Origin: Desulfobacterales bacterium
GTDB lineage: Bacteria > Desulfobacterota > Desulfobacteria > Desulfobacterales > JANQIE01
DNA length: 64,000 bases
Direction of reading: 5' to 3'
Assembly: GCA_028282295.1 (NCBI GenBank)
Contig: JANQIE010000063.1
Span: forward strand, 1 to 64,000
The notes beneath the pieces were generated by a model. It saw nothing but the letters and a program-made list of their open reading frames with translations. It ran no database searches and was not told where the DNA came from. The translations under genes were made by a program, and so were the position numbers. Below are positions 52,234 to 60,907 of this stretch, piece by piece (position 1 is the stretch's first letter; each line of letters starts with the position of its first letter).

Positions 52234-52422
52234 TTAGGTTTCTTCGATGGTGATCGCGTTGGGTTCGCAAACCTCGATGCAGCTTTCACAACCCAGGCAT
52301 TCTTCAGCATTCACCGGCACTGATTTGCCATCTTTCATTTCAAAAACTTCGACGGGACAGACATCGACACATTCTTCGCAGCCTTCGCATTTTTCTTGAT
52401 CCACAATCGGATTAAAAGCCAT
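52234..52422 (-). CDS. Small ferredoxin with two [4Fe-4S] clusters
   Basis: The ATG at 52422 has AAGGAGG eight bases upstream and gives 62 residues; the frame before it is rejected. Two cluster motifs are clear: CEGCEECVDVCPVEVFE (C-x2-C-x2-C-x3-CP) and CLGCESCIEVCEPNAI. The second has Glu-Pro where Pro normally follows the fourth Cys. Such ferredoxins carry low-potential electrons in anaerobes. It is a single-gene unit with its own terminator. Confidence 0.93.
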   Translation of the reverse strand: MAFNPIVDQEKCEGCEECVDVCPVEVFEMKDGKSVPVNAEECLGCESCIEVCEPNAITIEET

Positions 52423-52571
52423 GGAAAGAGCCTCCTTTCTTGAATTATATATGTTTTCCATGAGTCAAAGGACCCATATCTACAGTTTCGGGTAAAAGTC
52501 ATTATACCATCTGATTGGCCGAGTCAAGGCCGTTGCATGCTTATTTGTCATTTCGGTAGTATTTTTCATTT

Positions 52572-53567
52572 TTACCGCAAACAGCCGATCAGGGTATGAT
52601 AAGTCGCCTTTGCCGGGGCCGGTCCGGCGTTTTGGGCGTCCCCTGCCCCGGCGGCGGCCATGAAGGCCGCGGGCGTCATGTCCGGCAGCAACGCCAACGT
52701 CAGGCCCCACCGGTCTGTTGCGGTCGTCGCCGGTTGCAGGGCCGTTGCAAGTGATGTTGCCGCCTCGGCATTCAACGCCAGTTGCTCAAGTTCCTGCGAC
52801 ACCGTTCGGCGCCATCGGGACGGGTCTCCGCCCGGCTCACCGGCCGGTATCTCGCCCAGAATACGCATGTCCGGATTTTCATCGCCCAGCGTGTCGAAAA
52901 CGGCCCGGCTCGGGGTAACGAAAACCGGAACAGCCTCGGATTCAAAGCCGCAGGTCGCCCAAAGACGCAGGCATGCCTTGAGACGATCACGGGTGTTGTA
53001 CTGCCCCCAGTCTTCCCGGGCCATCCGCTGCGCAAACGCCCGGTCATCGGCCGGCACCGCCGGATCGCCGTGCAGTGCCCTGGCCAGATCGGCCTGCATG
53101 GAAGCGACCGTCTGCAAATCCTGACTCAGACTGTCCTTGGCCTGATCAAACTGTTGAGCCAATGTCAGCAACACACCGTCCATCAACCGGGTGCGGTCCG
53201 AATCGTCCGTCGGCCCGCCGGTAGTTGCGGGGGGCGCGATTTGCTTGATGGCCGCCTTGATATTCAGCGGTGAGTTCTCATCGCAATACGGCACCTGCCC
53301 GAGTTGATCTTTAAAGGTCGCCAGTTGCGCATCGTGCAACGCGGCCCATTGTTCAAATTCCCGCACCATGGCCGCCAAACGTTCTTCTTCGCCGGCCAAT
53401 GCAAAATCGATTTTCAAACCGGGATCTTCATCCGCCCAGGTGCGCATCGAAGCCGGCACCCGGTCGGGGGTCAGTTGCAGCACTCGAATCGTTTCAAAAC
53501 AGTTTTTTAAAACCGGGTAGTAATTCGGTGAAAGATAGGTAAACGGAAAATAGACGGCTTCAATCAT
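52572..53567 (-). CDS. Unknown 331-residue protein downstream of the CysK-CysRS fusion
   Basis: No family is recognised. The protein begins MIEAVYFPFTYLSPNYYPVL, has no signal peptide or membrane helix, and is Ala/Asp-rich and mostly helical. Features to note are a region with charged helices (about 60-90 and 125-175) and an Ala/Thr-rich C-terminus ending GCLR. Its start is 7 bp from the stop of cysK-cysRS, so the two are almost surely translated from one message. That link is the best clue to function. Confidence 0.7.
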   Translation of the reverse strand: MIEAVYFPFTYLSPNYYPVLKNCFETIRVLQLTPDRVPASMRTWADEDPGLKIDFALAGEEERLAAMVREFEQWAALHDAQLATFKDQLGQVPYCDENSPLNIKAAIKQIAPPATTGGPTDDSDRTRLMDGVLLTLAQQFDQAKDSLSQDLQTVASMQADLARALHGDPAVPADDRAFAQRMAREDWGQYNTRDRLKACLRLWATCGFESEAVPVFVTPSRAVFDTLGDENPDMRILGEIPAGEPGGDPSRWRRTVSQELEQLALNAEAATSLATALQPATTATDRWGLTLALLPDMTPAAFMAAAGAGDAQNAGPAPAKATYHTLIGCLR

Positions 53568-53574
53568 CTTGAAC

Positions 53575-55896
53575 TCACTTGTGTTTTACTTTACTATATT
53601 GGGTTTTATTAATCTCGTTTTGTGCCCCATCACAGCACGTGACCCCCAGCGCAACAAGGCGGTCACGCAACCGGTCCGCCAGTTCCCAGTTCCTGGCTTG
53701 CCGGGCCTGTTCCCTTTCCTGAAGCAATTGCTGAACTTCGGCATTGTTCGCCGGTTGCTCGAAATCGAAAATATTTAAAACTGTATTCAGATCCTGGAAC
53801 GCGTCGATGATTTTTTGGGCATCCGCCGCCCCCAACCGGTTTTCAGCGATCAAACGATTAACAGTCCGAACCGCTTTGAACACCCCGGCCATGGCGGCGG
53901 AAATGTTCAGATCGTCATCCATGCCGTGCACAAAGGCATTTTTAATGTCGTATATCAATTGCGGCAGTTCACCGTAAGCGGCGGCATCCTGTTTTATCTT
54001 GACCAGCGCCCGGGTGCAAAAGTCCAGCCGCTGCAAGGCTTTGCGGGCGTACTCCAACCGGCAGAGCGAAAATGTGACCGATTTGCGATAGTGCACGGTC
54101 AGCAGCCAATAACGGATTTCCCGGCCGGTGTAACCGAGCTCGGTGATGGCGTCCAGGGTCAGGGGCTTGGCGCCCCGGGCGGTCAAATCCACTTCGAATT
54201 GAAGCTGATCGCAATGCAACCAGTAATTGGCCAGACGTTTGCCGGTCAAGCCCGACGCAATGGCAATCTCGTTTTCGTGATGCGGAAAGATCAAATGACG
54301 GCCGGCGGTGTGGATGTCGAAGGTCTCCCCGAGGTGCTTCATGGCCATGGCCGGGCACTGGACGTGCCACGAGGGGCGCACGTTGCCCCACCGGGTTTTG
54401 GCGTAGATGCCCCGCTTGAGTTCCGATAACTTGGATCGTTTGAGCAGTGTGAAGTCGCGGGGATTGTCTTTTTCGTATTCCTCCAGATCCACGGTGGCGC
54501 CGAGTTTGATTTTGTCGATATCGATGCCGGACAGACGGCCGTATTCGGGAAACCGCGAGATGTCGAAATAAAGACTGCGCAGCTTTTCGTAGGCCAGCCC
54601 CTTGAGCACCAGCTTGTCGACCATCTGGACCATGTCGTCCACATGCTCGCTGGCTTTGGGGTAAACATCGGCGGGCCGGATGCCCAACAGCGCCAGATCC
54701 TTTTGGAACGCATCGATGTAGGTCTGCGTGTATTCGGCCAGGCTTTGGCCGGCCTTTTCGGCGCCGGTGATGGTTTTGTCGTCAAGATCGGTAATATTGA
54801 TCGCATGCTTGACGTCATACCCGCGATACGTCAGATAGCGGCTCAGCAGATCCGCAAAGATGTAGCGGCGGGTTTCAGCCAACGGCATGCGCGCGTGCGC
54901 GGTGGGACCGCAGGTGTACATCGAAACCGCACCGGGGACCTGGGCGGTGAACACCTCTTTGCTACGGCTCAGGGTGTTGAACAGTTTCAGGCCGACCTGT
55001 TCCTGCACGGCAAACACCGGTGTGCTTAAATAGCGCTCACCGCCGTCGGGCAGCACCACCACCAGCACCCCCGCGTCCATCCTGGCCGCGGTTTTGACCG
55101 CCACCGCCATGGCCGCGCCGCTGCTCATGCCGACGAAGATCCCTTCTTCGCGCGCAAGCCGGCGGGTCATTTCAAAGGCGTCTTCATCTTCGATGTTCAT
55201 TTTGCAGTCCAGGCGTTCTTTTTCGAAAATCTCGGGGCAGTAGGCTTCTTTCATGTTTTTGAGCCCCTGAATCTTGTGCCCCAGGTAGGGTTCGACCCCG
55301 ATGATGTTGACGTCCGGGTTGAACTCTTTCAAACGCCGGGCACACCCCATCAAGGTGCCGGAGGTGCCCAGGGTGGCCACCAGATGCGTGATGCGGCCGG
55401 CGCTTTGCTCCCAGATCTCGACGGCCGTACCATTGTAGTGTGCCTTCCAGTTGGCCTCGTTGTTGAACTGATCCGACATGAAATACCTGCCGGGATTCTC
55501 CCGGGCCAGGTTGTAAACTTCCTCGATGGCGCCGTCGGTGCCCAGATGCCCCGGCGTCAACAGGATCCCCGCGCCGCGCGCCTTGAGAATTTTCTGGCGT
55601 TCCACACTGACGGCCTCGGACATGGCCAGCAACAGCTTGTAGCCCTTGACCGAGCAGACCAGCGCCAGGCCGATGCCGGTGTTGCCGCTGGTGGCCTCGA
55701 TGACGGTTTTGTCGGGGGTCAATTCACCGCTGCGCTCACCCGCCTCGATAATCGACAGCGCCGCGCGGTCTTTGATCGAGCCGCCGGGATTGAACCCTTC
55801 CAGCTTGGCCAGCAGTTTGACGTTGGGATTCGGATTCAGGTGTTGAATTTCAACCATGGGGGTCGCGCCGATGGTGTCGAGTATCGTATGTGTCAT
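53575..55896 (-). CDS. Cysteine synthase fused to a degenerate cysteinyl-tRNA synthetase domain
   Basis: Residues 1-295 are an intact O-acetylserine sulfhydrylase: PLP Lys42 in GGSIKDRAA, EATSGNTGIGLA at 67-78, GTSGTLMG near 177 and LPDGGERYLST near 282. Residues about 305-773 resemble CysRS: zinc Cys329 in MYTCGPT, Cys514 in SWHVQCPAMAMKHLGETFDI, and HHENE at 539-543. The ATP-binding signatures are lost: HIGH is replaced by RMPLAE (near 336-341) and KMSKS by LTARG (571-575). No frameshift is seen. The first half should make cysteine from O-acetylserine; the second probably cannot charge tRNA. The start is an ATG at 55896. It is operonic with surE, tmk and an unknown gene. Confidence 0.88.
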   Translation of the reverse strand: MTHTILDTIGATPMVEIQHLNPNPNVKLLAKLEGFNPGGSIKDRAALSIIEAGERSGELTPDKTVIEATSGNTGIGLALVCSVKGYKLLLAMSEAVSVERQKILKARGAGILLTPGHLGTDGAIEEVYNLARENPGRYFMSDQFNNEANWKAHYNGTAVEIWEQSAGRITHLVATLGTSGTLMGCARRLKEFNPDVNIIGVEPYLGHKIQGLKNMKEAYCPEIFEKERLDCKMNIEDEDAFEMTRRLAREEGIFVGMSSGAAMAVAVKTAARMDAGVLVVVLPDGGERYLSTPVFAVQEQVGLKLFNTLSRSKEVFTAQVPGAVSMYTCGPTAHARMPLAETRRYIFADLLSRYLTYRGYDVKHAINITDLDDKTITGAEKAGQSLAEYTQTYIDAFQKDLALLGIRPADVYPKASEHVDDMVQMVDKLVLKGLAYEKLRSLYFDISRFPEYGRLSGIDIDKIKLGATVDLEEYEKDNPRDFTLLKRSKLSELKRGIYAKTRWGNVRPSWHVQCPAMAMKHLGETFDIHTAGRHLIFPHHENEIAIASGLTGKRLANYWLHCDQLQFEVDLTARGAKPLTLDAITELGYTGREIRYWLLTVHYRKSVTFSLCRLEYARKALQRLDFCTRALVKIKQDAAAYGELPQLIYDIKNAFVHGMDDDLNISAAMAGVFKAVRTVNRLIAENRLGAADAQKIIDAFQDLNTVLNIFDFEQPANNAEVQQLLQEREQARQARNWELADRLRDRLVALGVTCCDGAQNEINKTQYSKVKHK

Positions 55897-55973
55897 AAAA
55901 TCGGATTTCCTCTATTGAACCGCGCTACGGCGCCGGTCGGTGCGGGTCGCACCGACCGGCTGAAAACGGGGTT

Positions 55974-56627
55974 TCAGTCCAAATGATGTTTAAGGATGGT
56001 GTACATCTGCCGGCCGACATCGGCCGCGGGTTGCGTTGCATCGATGATATGAAACCGTTCGGGGTCCCTGCGGGCGATGTCGAGATAGCCGGCGCGAACC
56101 TTTTCGTGAAATTGCAGTTTCTCCGCTTCAAACCGTGATTCGGCCTCGGTGCGCCCGCCGTTGTTGATTTGCGACCAGGCCCGGGCCAGCCCCTGCGCGG
56201 GCGCAAGGTCAAGCAACAAAGTGATGTCCGGCAACAACCCGTCAAACACAAGCCGGTGCAAATCGAGGATCATCCGGCGATCCAGGCCCCTGGCATACCC
56301 CTGGTAAACCAGCGTGGCATCGAAGAAACGGTCGCAGATAACTATTTGACCCGCCTGCAGGGCCGGGGCGACGACCTCCTGCAGATGTTGCGCCCGATCC
56401 GCGAAGTAAAGCAGCAGTTCACAGTTCGAAGCCATGTTTTTGTGGGCCGGGTCGAGCAGGATTCGTCTTATCTTCGCGCCGATCTTTGTGCCGCCGGGTT
56501 CGCGCGTCACGAGACACGAATGGCCGTACTCATTGAAAAAAGCCCGCAAGCCGGGAATTTGAGTTGTCTTGCCCGAGCCTTCAATGCCCTCCAAGGTGAT
56601 AAAGAGTCCCTTTTTTTTAGGGGTCAC
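55974..56627 (-). CDS. tmk: Thymidylate kinase
   Basis: Tmk phosphorylates dTMP to dTDP. The 217-residue product has the P-loop FITLEGIEGSGKTTQIPGLR, the DR[YF] motif in ICDRFFDATLVYQGYARGLD, and the TREPGGTKIG substrate motif. The start is a GTG at 56627 overlapping the surE stop by 4 bp. It lies 77 bp upstream of the cysK-cysRS fusion. The length and motifs are normal. Confidence 0.95.
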   Translation of the reverse strand: MTPKKKGLFITLEGIEGSGKTTQIPGLRAFFNEYGHSCLVTREPGGTKIGAKIRRILLDPAHKNMASNCELLLYFADRAQHLQEVVAPALQAGQIVICDRFFDATLVYQGYARGLDRRMILDLHRLVFDGLLPDITLLLDLAPAQGLARAWSQINNGGRTEAESRFEAEKLQFHEKVRAGYLDIARRDPERFHIIDATQPAADVGRQMYTILKHHLD

Positions 56628-57412
56628 GATTCCGCATTCCTTTCAGGTTCGGCAACAGGGTTGATCTTCCAGGTTTTCATGGTCTGCATGAGCCGGTAGT
56701 CGGTCATATCACATTTTATCGGGGTGATCGTCACATAATTTTGCTTTAACGCGGCCACATCGATTTCCGGATTTTCAAATTGCGGTTGCGGGTCGGCGCC
56801 CTGCCAGTAGTAGGTGAGGTTGCGCGGGTCAGTCCTTTTTTCAAAGCGGTCGGCAAACGGCTCGACACCCTGCCGGCTGATCTTGACGCCGGCGATGGCG
56901 CCGGTCGGCACGGCGGGCCAGTTGATGTTGAGCAGCGTGCCGAAGGGCAGGCCCTGATTCATGATATTGGCGGCCACATCGACCGTGAAACGCGCCGCCG
57001 CGTCGTAGTACCCGTCGCCGCTGCCGGCTACGGACACGGCAATGGCCGGTATCCCGTACAACACCGCTTCCCGGGCAGCCGACACCGTGCCGGAATAGTT
57101 GATGTTGACACCCACGTTGGCGCCCGGATTGATGCCCGAGACAACCAGATCCGGCTTGCAGTCAATAAGTTCACGCAAGCCCAGCTTGACACAATCGGCC
57201 GGCGTGCCGTTGACCGCAAACCCTTCGTACCCGCCGTTGACACAGACCCGGCCGGCACGCAACGGCTGGTGCAGGGTGATGCCGTGACTCACGGCGCTGC
57301 GCTCACGGTCCGGCGCCACCACCACCGCATGGTGGGTGGTTTTGAAGTGTTTGTACAAGGCCCATAGTCCCGGAGCGTGGATACCGTCGTCGTTGGTTAT
57401 TAATAGTTTCAT
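56624..57412 (-). CDS. surE: 5'-nucleotidase SurE
   Basis: SurE is a metal-dependent nucleoside monophosphatase of stationary-phase survival. The 262-residue product begins MKLLITNDDGIHAPGLWALY, which includes the metal-binding Asp pair. It has ERSAVSHGITLH and VVSGINPGANVGVNINYSGT, the phosphate and metal loop. It is the first gene of surE-tmk-cysK-cysRS and is divergent from lptD across 117 bp that must hold both promoters; none was recognised. Confidence 0.95.
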   Translation of the reverse strand: MKLLITNDDGIHAPGLWALYKHFKTTHHAVVVAPDRERSAVSHGITLHQPLRAGRVCVNGGYEGFAVNGTPADCVKLGLRELIDCKPDLVVSGINPGANVGVNINYSGTVSAAREAVLYGIPAIAVSVAGSGDGYYDAAARFTVDVAANIMNQGLPFGTLLNINWPAVPTGAIAGVKISRQGVEPFADRFEKRTDPRNLTYYWQGADPQPQFENPEIDVAALKQNYVTITPIKCDMTDYRLMQTMKTWKINPVAEPERNAES

Positions 57413-57529
57413 GGCGTTGTCTATATCTGGCTCGTATGTATTGGCCGGTTCGGAACTTCATCTTGACATTTCAAAGGGAAATAGCTTTTATACTTCAAAT
57501 TTTGATCCGGTTCAACCAAGGATATCTTT

Positions 57530-59926
57530 GTGAAAAGACCCCCACATCGGCACCCTTCAACAATCAACGGTCACCTGCAACGACCGGCCGGCATATTGGC
57601 CCTTTTGGCCCTTTTGATCTGGGCCGTCTTCTGCGCCGCGGGCGTTGGGTGGACCGCCGGGCTTAATGCCGGTGATCCCAAGGAACCCTGGAAAATTCAG
57701 GCCGATGAAATCAGCGTGGATGAGCAAAACAAGGTGTATACGGCCAAGGGCAATGCCTTGATTTACAAAACCGGCCGCCGCTTGACCGCCGATTTCGTGA
57801 CCCTGGATCAGAAAAACAACACCGCCGCAGCCGCCGGCAATGTGTTGATGGTGGTCGGCGAGGACACGCTCTCCGGTAGCCGGATGGATCTGAACCTGAA
57901 AGACGAAACCGGCACGGTGACCGACGGCACGCTTTTTCTGAAAAAAAATCATTTTTACATCAAAGGACATAAAATTCATAAGATCGGCCCGAACACCTAC
58001 ATGACCGAAAAAGCCACACTCACGGCATGCGACGGCGATGTGCCCGCCTGGAAGCTGACCGGCAAAACACTCAAGGTCACCGAGGAAGAATACGGCTACA
58101 TCACCCATGCCGCCCTGTGGGCCAAAGAACTGCCGGTGGCCTATGCCCCGGTATTGTTTTTTCCGGCCAAACGCAAGCGCCAAACCGGATTCTTGACCCC
58201 GCAATTTGCTTATTCCGACCGCAACGGCACCGAATACAACCAACCTTTTTTCTGGGCCATCGACGACCATTCGGACGCCACCTTCTACGCCCACTGGATC
58301 CAGCACCGGGGCACCAAAACAGGGGCCGAGTACCGCTACATGCGCGATGAGGTATCCCAAGGAGCGGTCATGTTCGATTATCTCGAAGACCGCAAGGTGG
58401 ACGACGGTGATCCGAAAAACGCCGACTTCGGCTATGACGACGACGGCAACCTGAGGCCCAATTCGGATCGCTACTGGTTTCGGATGAAAGTCGATCAAAA
58501 GTTGCCCGGCGATTTTTTTGCGCGGCTCGATCTGGATGTGGTCAGTGATCAGGACTATCTGACCGAATTTCGTGAAGGTTATTCCGGCTTTGAGGATACG
58601 GAGCTCTACTTCACCGAAACCTTTGGCCGCGAGCTGGACGACTACAACGATGCGGTGCGTGAAAACCGCTTGAACCTGAACCGGAGCTGGTCGCGATTCA
58701 GCTTGAACATCGAGGCACAATGGAACGACGATGTGGTCAGCCGCCGGTGGCAGGACGACGACACCACCTTGCAACACTTGCCCCTGGTCGAATTCGACGG
58801 TTCCAAACAACCGATCCTTGAAAGCGATTTTTACTATTCCCTTGACAGCGAGTTGCAACATTTTTACCGTATCGACGGCATGCGGGGCCAACGCATCGAT
58901 ATTTATCCGCGCTGGTTCTACCCTTATAAATTCCGTAACTTTTTCAGTTTCGAGCCTTCGGTCGGCCTGCGCGGCACAAGCTGGTATATCTACGACAACG
59001 ACCGGAATCCGGCCATTGATGAAGAAGCCTACTTTCGCTACTTTTATGACTTGAAACTCGATCTTTCGAGCGAGGTTTACAGGGTTTACGCCGTCGACCT
59101 TTTCAACGTGGACAAAATCAAATGGTCGATCCGCCCCCAGGTGGTCTACGACTGGCAGCCGGTTGTGAACCAGGACGATTTACCCTCCTTTGACGGTTTG
59201 GACCGCATCGGCGAGCAGAGCCGGGCCACCTACTCCATCACCCACACGTTTGTTGCCCGAACCGCCAATCTTCCCACCGAACCCGAGACTGAGCCTACGA
59301 CTGAACCCGAGACTGAACCCGAAACTGAGCCCAAGTTTGAAGCCGAGGCTGAACCGGATGAGCAGACGCCTGCCGGGGAGATCGACCCGTCGGTTTTTGC
59401 CGAATACAGCTACCGTGAGTTCGGACGCTTTAAACTGGAGCAAAGCTACGACTTTCTCGAAGCCAAAAAAGCCGACGATCCCAGGCCGTTTTCGAACATC
59501 ACCGCCGACCTGGAATTCAGCCCGATAAAATATTTCACCCTGGACGCTGACGCGAGCTGGTCCGTTTACGAAAACCTGTTCACCGCGCACAATGCCGCCG
59601 CTACCCTCAGCGATAAACGCGGCGACCATCTCACGGTGGAGTATCGTTTTACCAAGGATTCAAGTGAAACGTTGTATACCGATATCTTACTTAAAATCAC
59701 CGACCGCCTCTGGTCCTACAGCGAGTATGAACGCAACATCCTCGAAGGTGAGGACATAAAATTCGGCGCCGGTCTGGTGTATATGTCCCAATGCTGGGCC
59801 ATCGACGTAGGGCACATGGAAGAGGAGAACGACATCCGGCGCACCGTCATGGTTCATCTTTACGGTCTGGGCACTTTGGGCGACAAATTCGTTTATCGCC
59901 GTTTTAAAAATCCCTATGTAAACTAG
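57530..59926 (+). CDS. lptD: LPS-assembly outer-membrane protein LptD
   Basis: LptD is the outer-membrane barrel that inserts lipopolysaccharide. The 798-residue product has a signal segment (about 20-42), the OstA-like domain (about 50-160: WKIQADEISVDEQNKVYTAK) and the barrel domain (from about 195: AYAPVLFFPAKRKRQTGFL). The start is a GTG at 57530 with AAGGAT six bases upstream. An acidic Pro-Glu-Thr repeat (EPETEPTTEPETEPETEP, about residues 583-605) sits in the barrel part, probably in a loop. The genes lptE and surA are not nearby. Confidence 0.93.
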   Translation: MKRPPHRHPSTINGHLQRPAGILALLALLIWAVFCAAGVGWTAGLNAGDPKEPWKIQADEISVDEQNKVYTAKGNALIYKTGRRLTADFVTLDQKNNTAAAAGNVLMVVGEDTLSGSRMDLNLKDETGTVTDGTLFLKKNHFYIKGHKIHKIGPNTYMTEKATLTACDGDVPAWKLTGKTLKVTEEEYGYITHAALWAKELPVAYAPVLFFPAKRKRQTGFLTPQFAYSDRNGTEYNQPFFWAIDDHSDATFYAHWIQHRGTKTGAEYRYMRDEVSQGAVMFDYLEDRKVDDGDPKNADFGYDDDGNLRPNSDRYWFRMKVDQKLPGDFFARLDLDVVSDQDYLTEFREGYSGFEDTELYFTETFGRELDDYNDAVRENRLNLNRSWSRFSLNIEAQWNDDVVSRRWQDDDTTLQHLPLVEFDGSKQPILESDFYYSLDSELQHFYRIDGMRGQRIDIYPRWFYPYKFRNFFSFEPSVGLRGTSWYIYDNDRNPAIDEEAYFRYFYDLKLDLSSEVYRVYAVDLFNVDKIKWSIRPQVVYDWQPVVNQDDLPSFDGLDRIGEQSRATYSITHTFVARTANLPTEPETEPTTEPETEPETEPKFEAEAEPDEQTPAGEIDPSVFAEYSYREFGRFKLEQSYDFLEAKKADDPRPFSNITADLEFSPIKYFTLDADASWSVYENLFTAHNAAATLSDKRGDHLTVEYRFTKDSSETLYTDILLKITDRLWSYSEYERNILEGEDIKFGAGLVYMSQCWAIDVGHMEEENDIRRTVMVHLYGLGTLGDKFVYRRFKNPYVN

Positions 59927-59941
59927 AGGAAAGAAGCGACA

Positions 59942-60469
59942 ATGCCTTTTGATACACTAAAATCGGCGTGGTATGTACTGCACACCAAGAGTCGTTTTGA
60001 AAACGTCGTCTTCACCGGTCTGTGCAAAAAGCAGCTCGACGTTTTTCTACCCAAGGTCACGGTGCGCAGCAAACGCAAGGACCGCAAAAAAATGATCCGG
60101 GTGCCGTTGTTTCCCGGCTACATTTTTGTGAATACCGATCTGGAACCGAATCGACACCTGCAGATTCTAAAAACCGTCGGCGCCGTCAAATTGATCGGCA
60201 ACAAAGGCGGCCCCATACCGGTGCCGGACGAAACCATGGCCTCCCTGAAAATCATGGTGGCCACCGAACAGCCGATTACCACCGGCACGCAATTCAGCAA
60301 AGGCGACCGCGTTCTGGTCGTCCACGGGCCGTTTGCCGGTGTCACCGGTGTGTTCTCACGCTACAAGGGCGAGGGCCGGATCGTTGTCTACATCGAGGCT
60401 CTGGGTCAGTTCGCGGCCGTGGAAGTGGATGAGGATGACGTGGAAAAACTGCCGCCGATTCTGGCGTAG
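59942..60469 (+). CDS. NusG-family antiterminator paralogue (UpxY/RfaH-like)
   Basis: The 175-residue product has the NusG N-terminal domain (about 8-105: AWYVLHTKSRFENVVFTGLC and VPLFPGYIFVNTDL) and a KOW domain near 120-150 (GDRVLVVHGPFAGVTGVFSR). Core NusG is usually beside rplK; here the gene stands between lptD and a HU/IHF-type gene. It is therefore more likely a specialised paralogue that helps RNA polymerase through long operons such as polysaccharide genes. It starts with ATG at 59942, 15 bp after lptD. Confidence 0.85.
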   Translation: MPFDTLKSAWYVLHTKSRFENVVFTGLCKKQLDVFLPKVTVRSKRKDRKKMIRVPLFPGYIFVNTDLEPNRHLQILKTVGAVKLIGNKGGPIPVPDETMASLKIMVATEQPITTGTQFSKGDRVLVVHGPFAGVTGVFSRYKGEGRIVVYIEALGQFAAVEVDEDDVEKLPPILA

Positions 60470-60590
60470 CACTTGACTAACTCCTGATCGATCTATATCA
60501 TTTTTTATTACAGGTAGTTACATGCAACAAAAGGATTGTTTCCCGCCGGTCTTCAATCAGGCGGGATCGTCCGGATCAGGGGGTGGTCGC

Positions 60591-60866
60591 ATGAATAAAC
60601 TGGAGGTCATCGCCGCCTTGCAGCGCAAAGCCCAAATTCCGAAAGCGGACGCTGCCCGAGTCGTGCAACTGTTTTTTAACAACATGAGCAACGCCCTGGC
60701 ACGCGGCGAACGGGTCGAGATCAGGGGGCTATGCAGTTTCAGAATAAAAGAATATAAAGGCTATGTGGGGCGCAATCCCAAAACCGGTCAACGGGTGGAG
60801 ATAAAACCGAAAAAACTACCCTTTTTTAAAGCCGGCAAGGAGTTGCGCCGAAAAGTGGACCAGTGA
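60591..60866 (+). CDS. HU/IHF-family DNA-binding protein
   Basis: The ATG at 60591 has AGGGGGTGG four bases upstream and gives 91 residues; the frame upstream (from 60522) is unlikely. The HU/IHF motif GRNPKTGQRVEIKPKKLPFF near residues 60-79 binds DNA, and a dimer helix (LEVIAALQRKAQIPKADAAR) starts the protein. It bends or compacts DNA. A small hairpin (TCCCGCC/GGCGGGA, 60541-60566) sits in the leader just before the ribosome site and could affect translation. Confidence 0.9.
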   Translation: MNKLEVIAALQRKAQIPKADAARVVQLFFNNMSNALARGERVEIRGLCSFRIKEYKGYVGRNPKTGQRVEIKPKKLPFFKAGKELRRKVDQ

Positions 60867-60907
60867 GGGCATTCGGCAAAAGCACCCAACAACGCCCTTG
60901 ACATACA

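Noticed and set aside
52462-52571. Promoter for the ferredoxin gene
   Set aside because: No convincing -35/-10 or -24/-12 pair could be fixed by eye, although the gene is probably expressed on its own.
57557-58891. 444-residue frame opposite lptD
   Set aside because: It is antisense to a complete LptD with clear domains. Long shadow frames are expected at this GC content.
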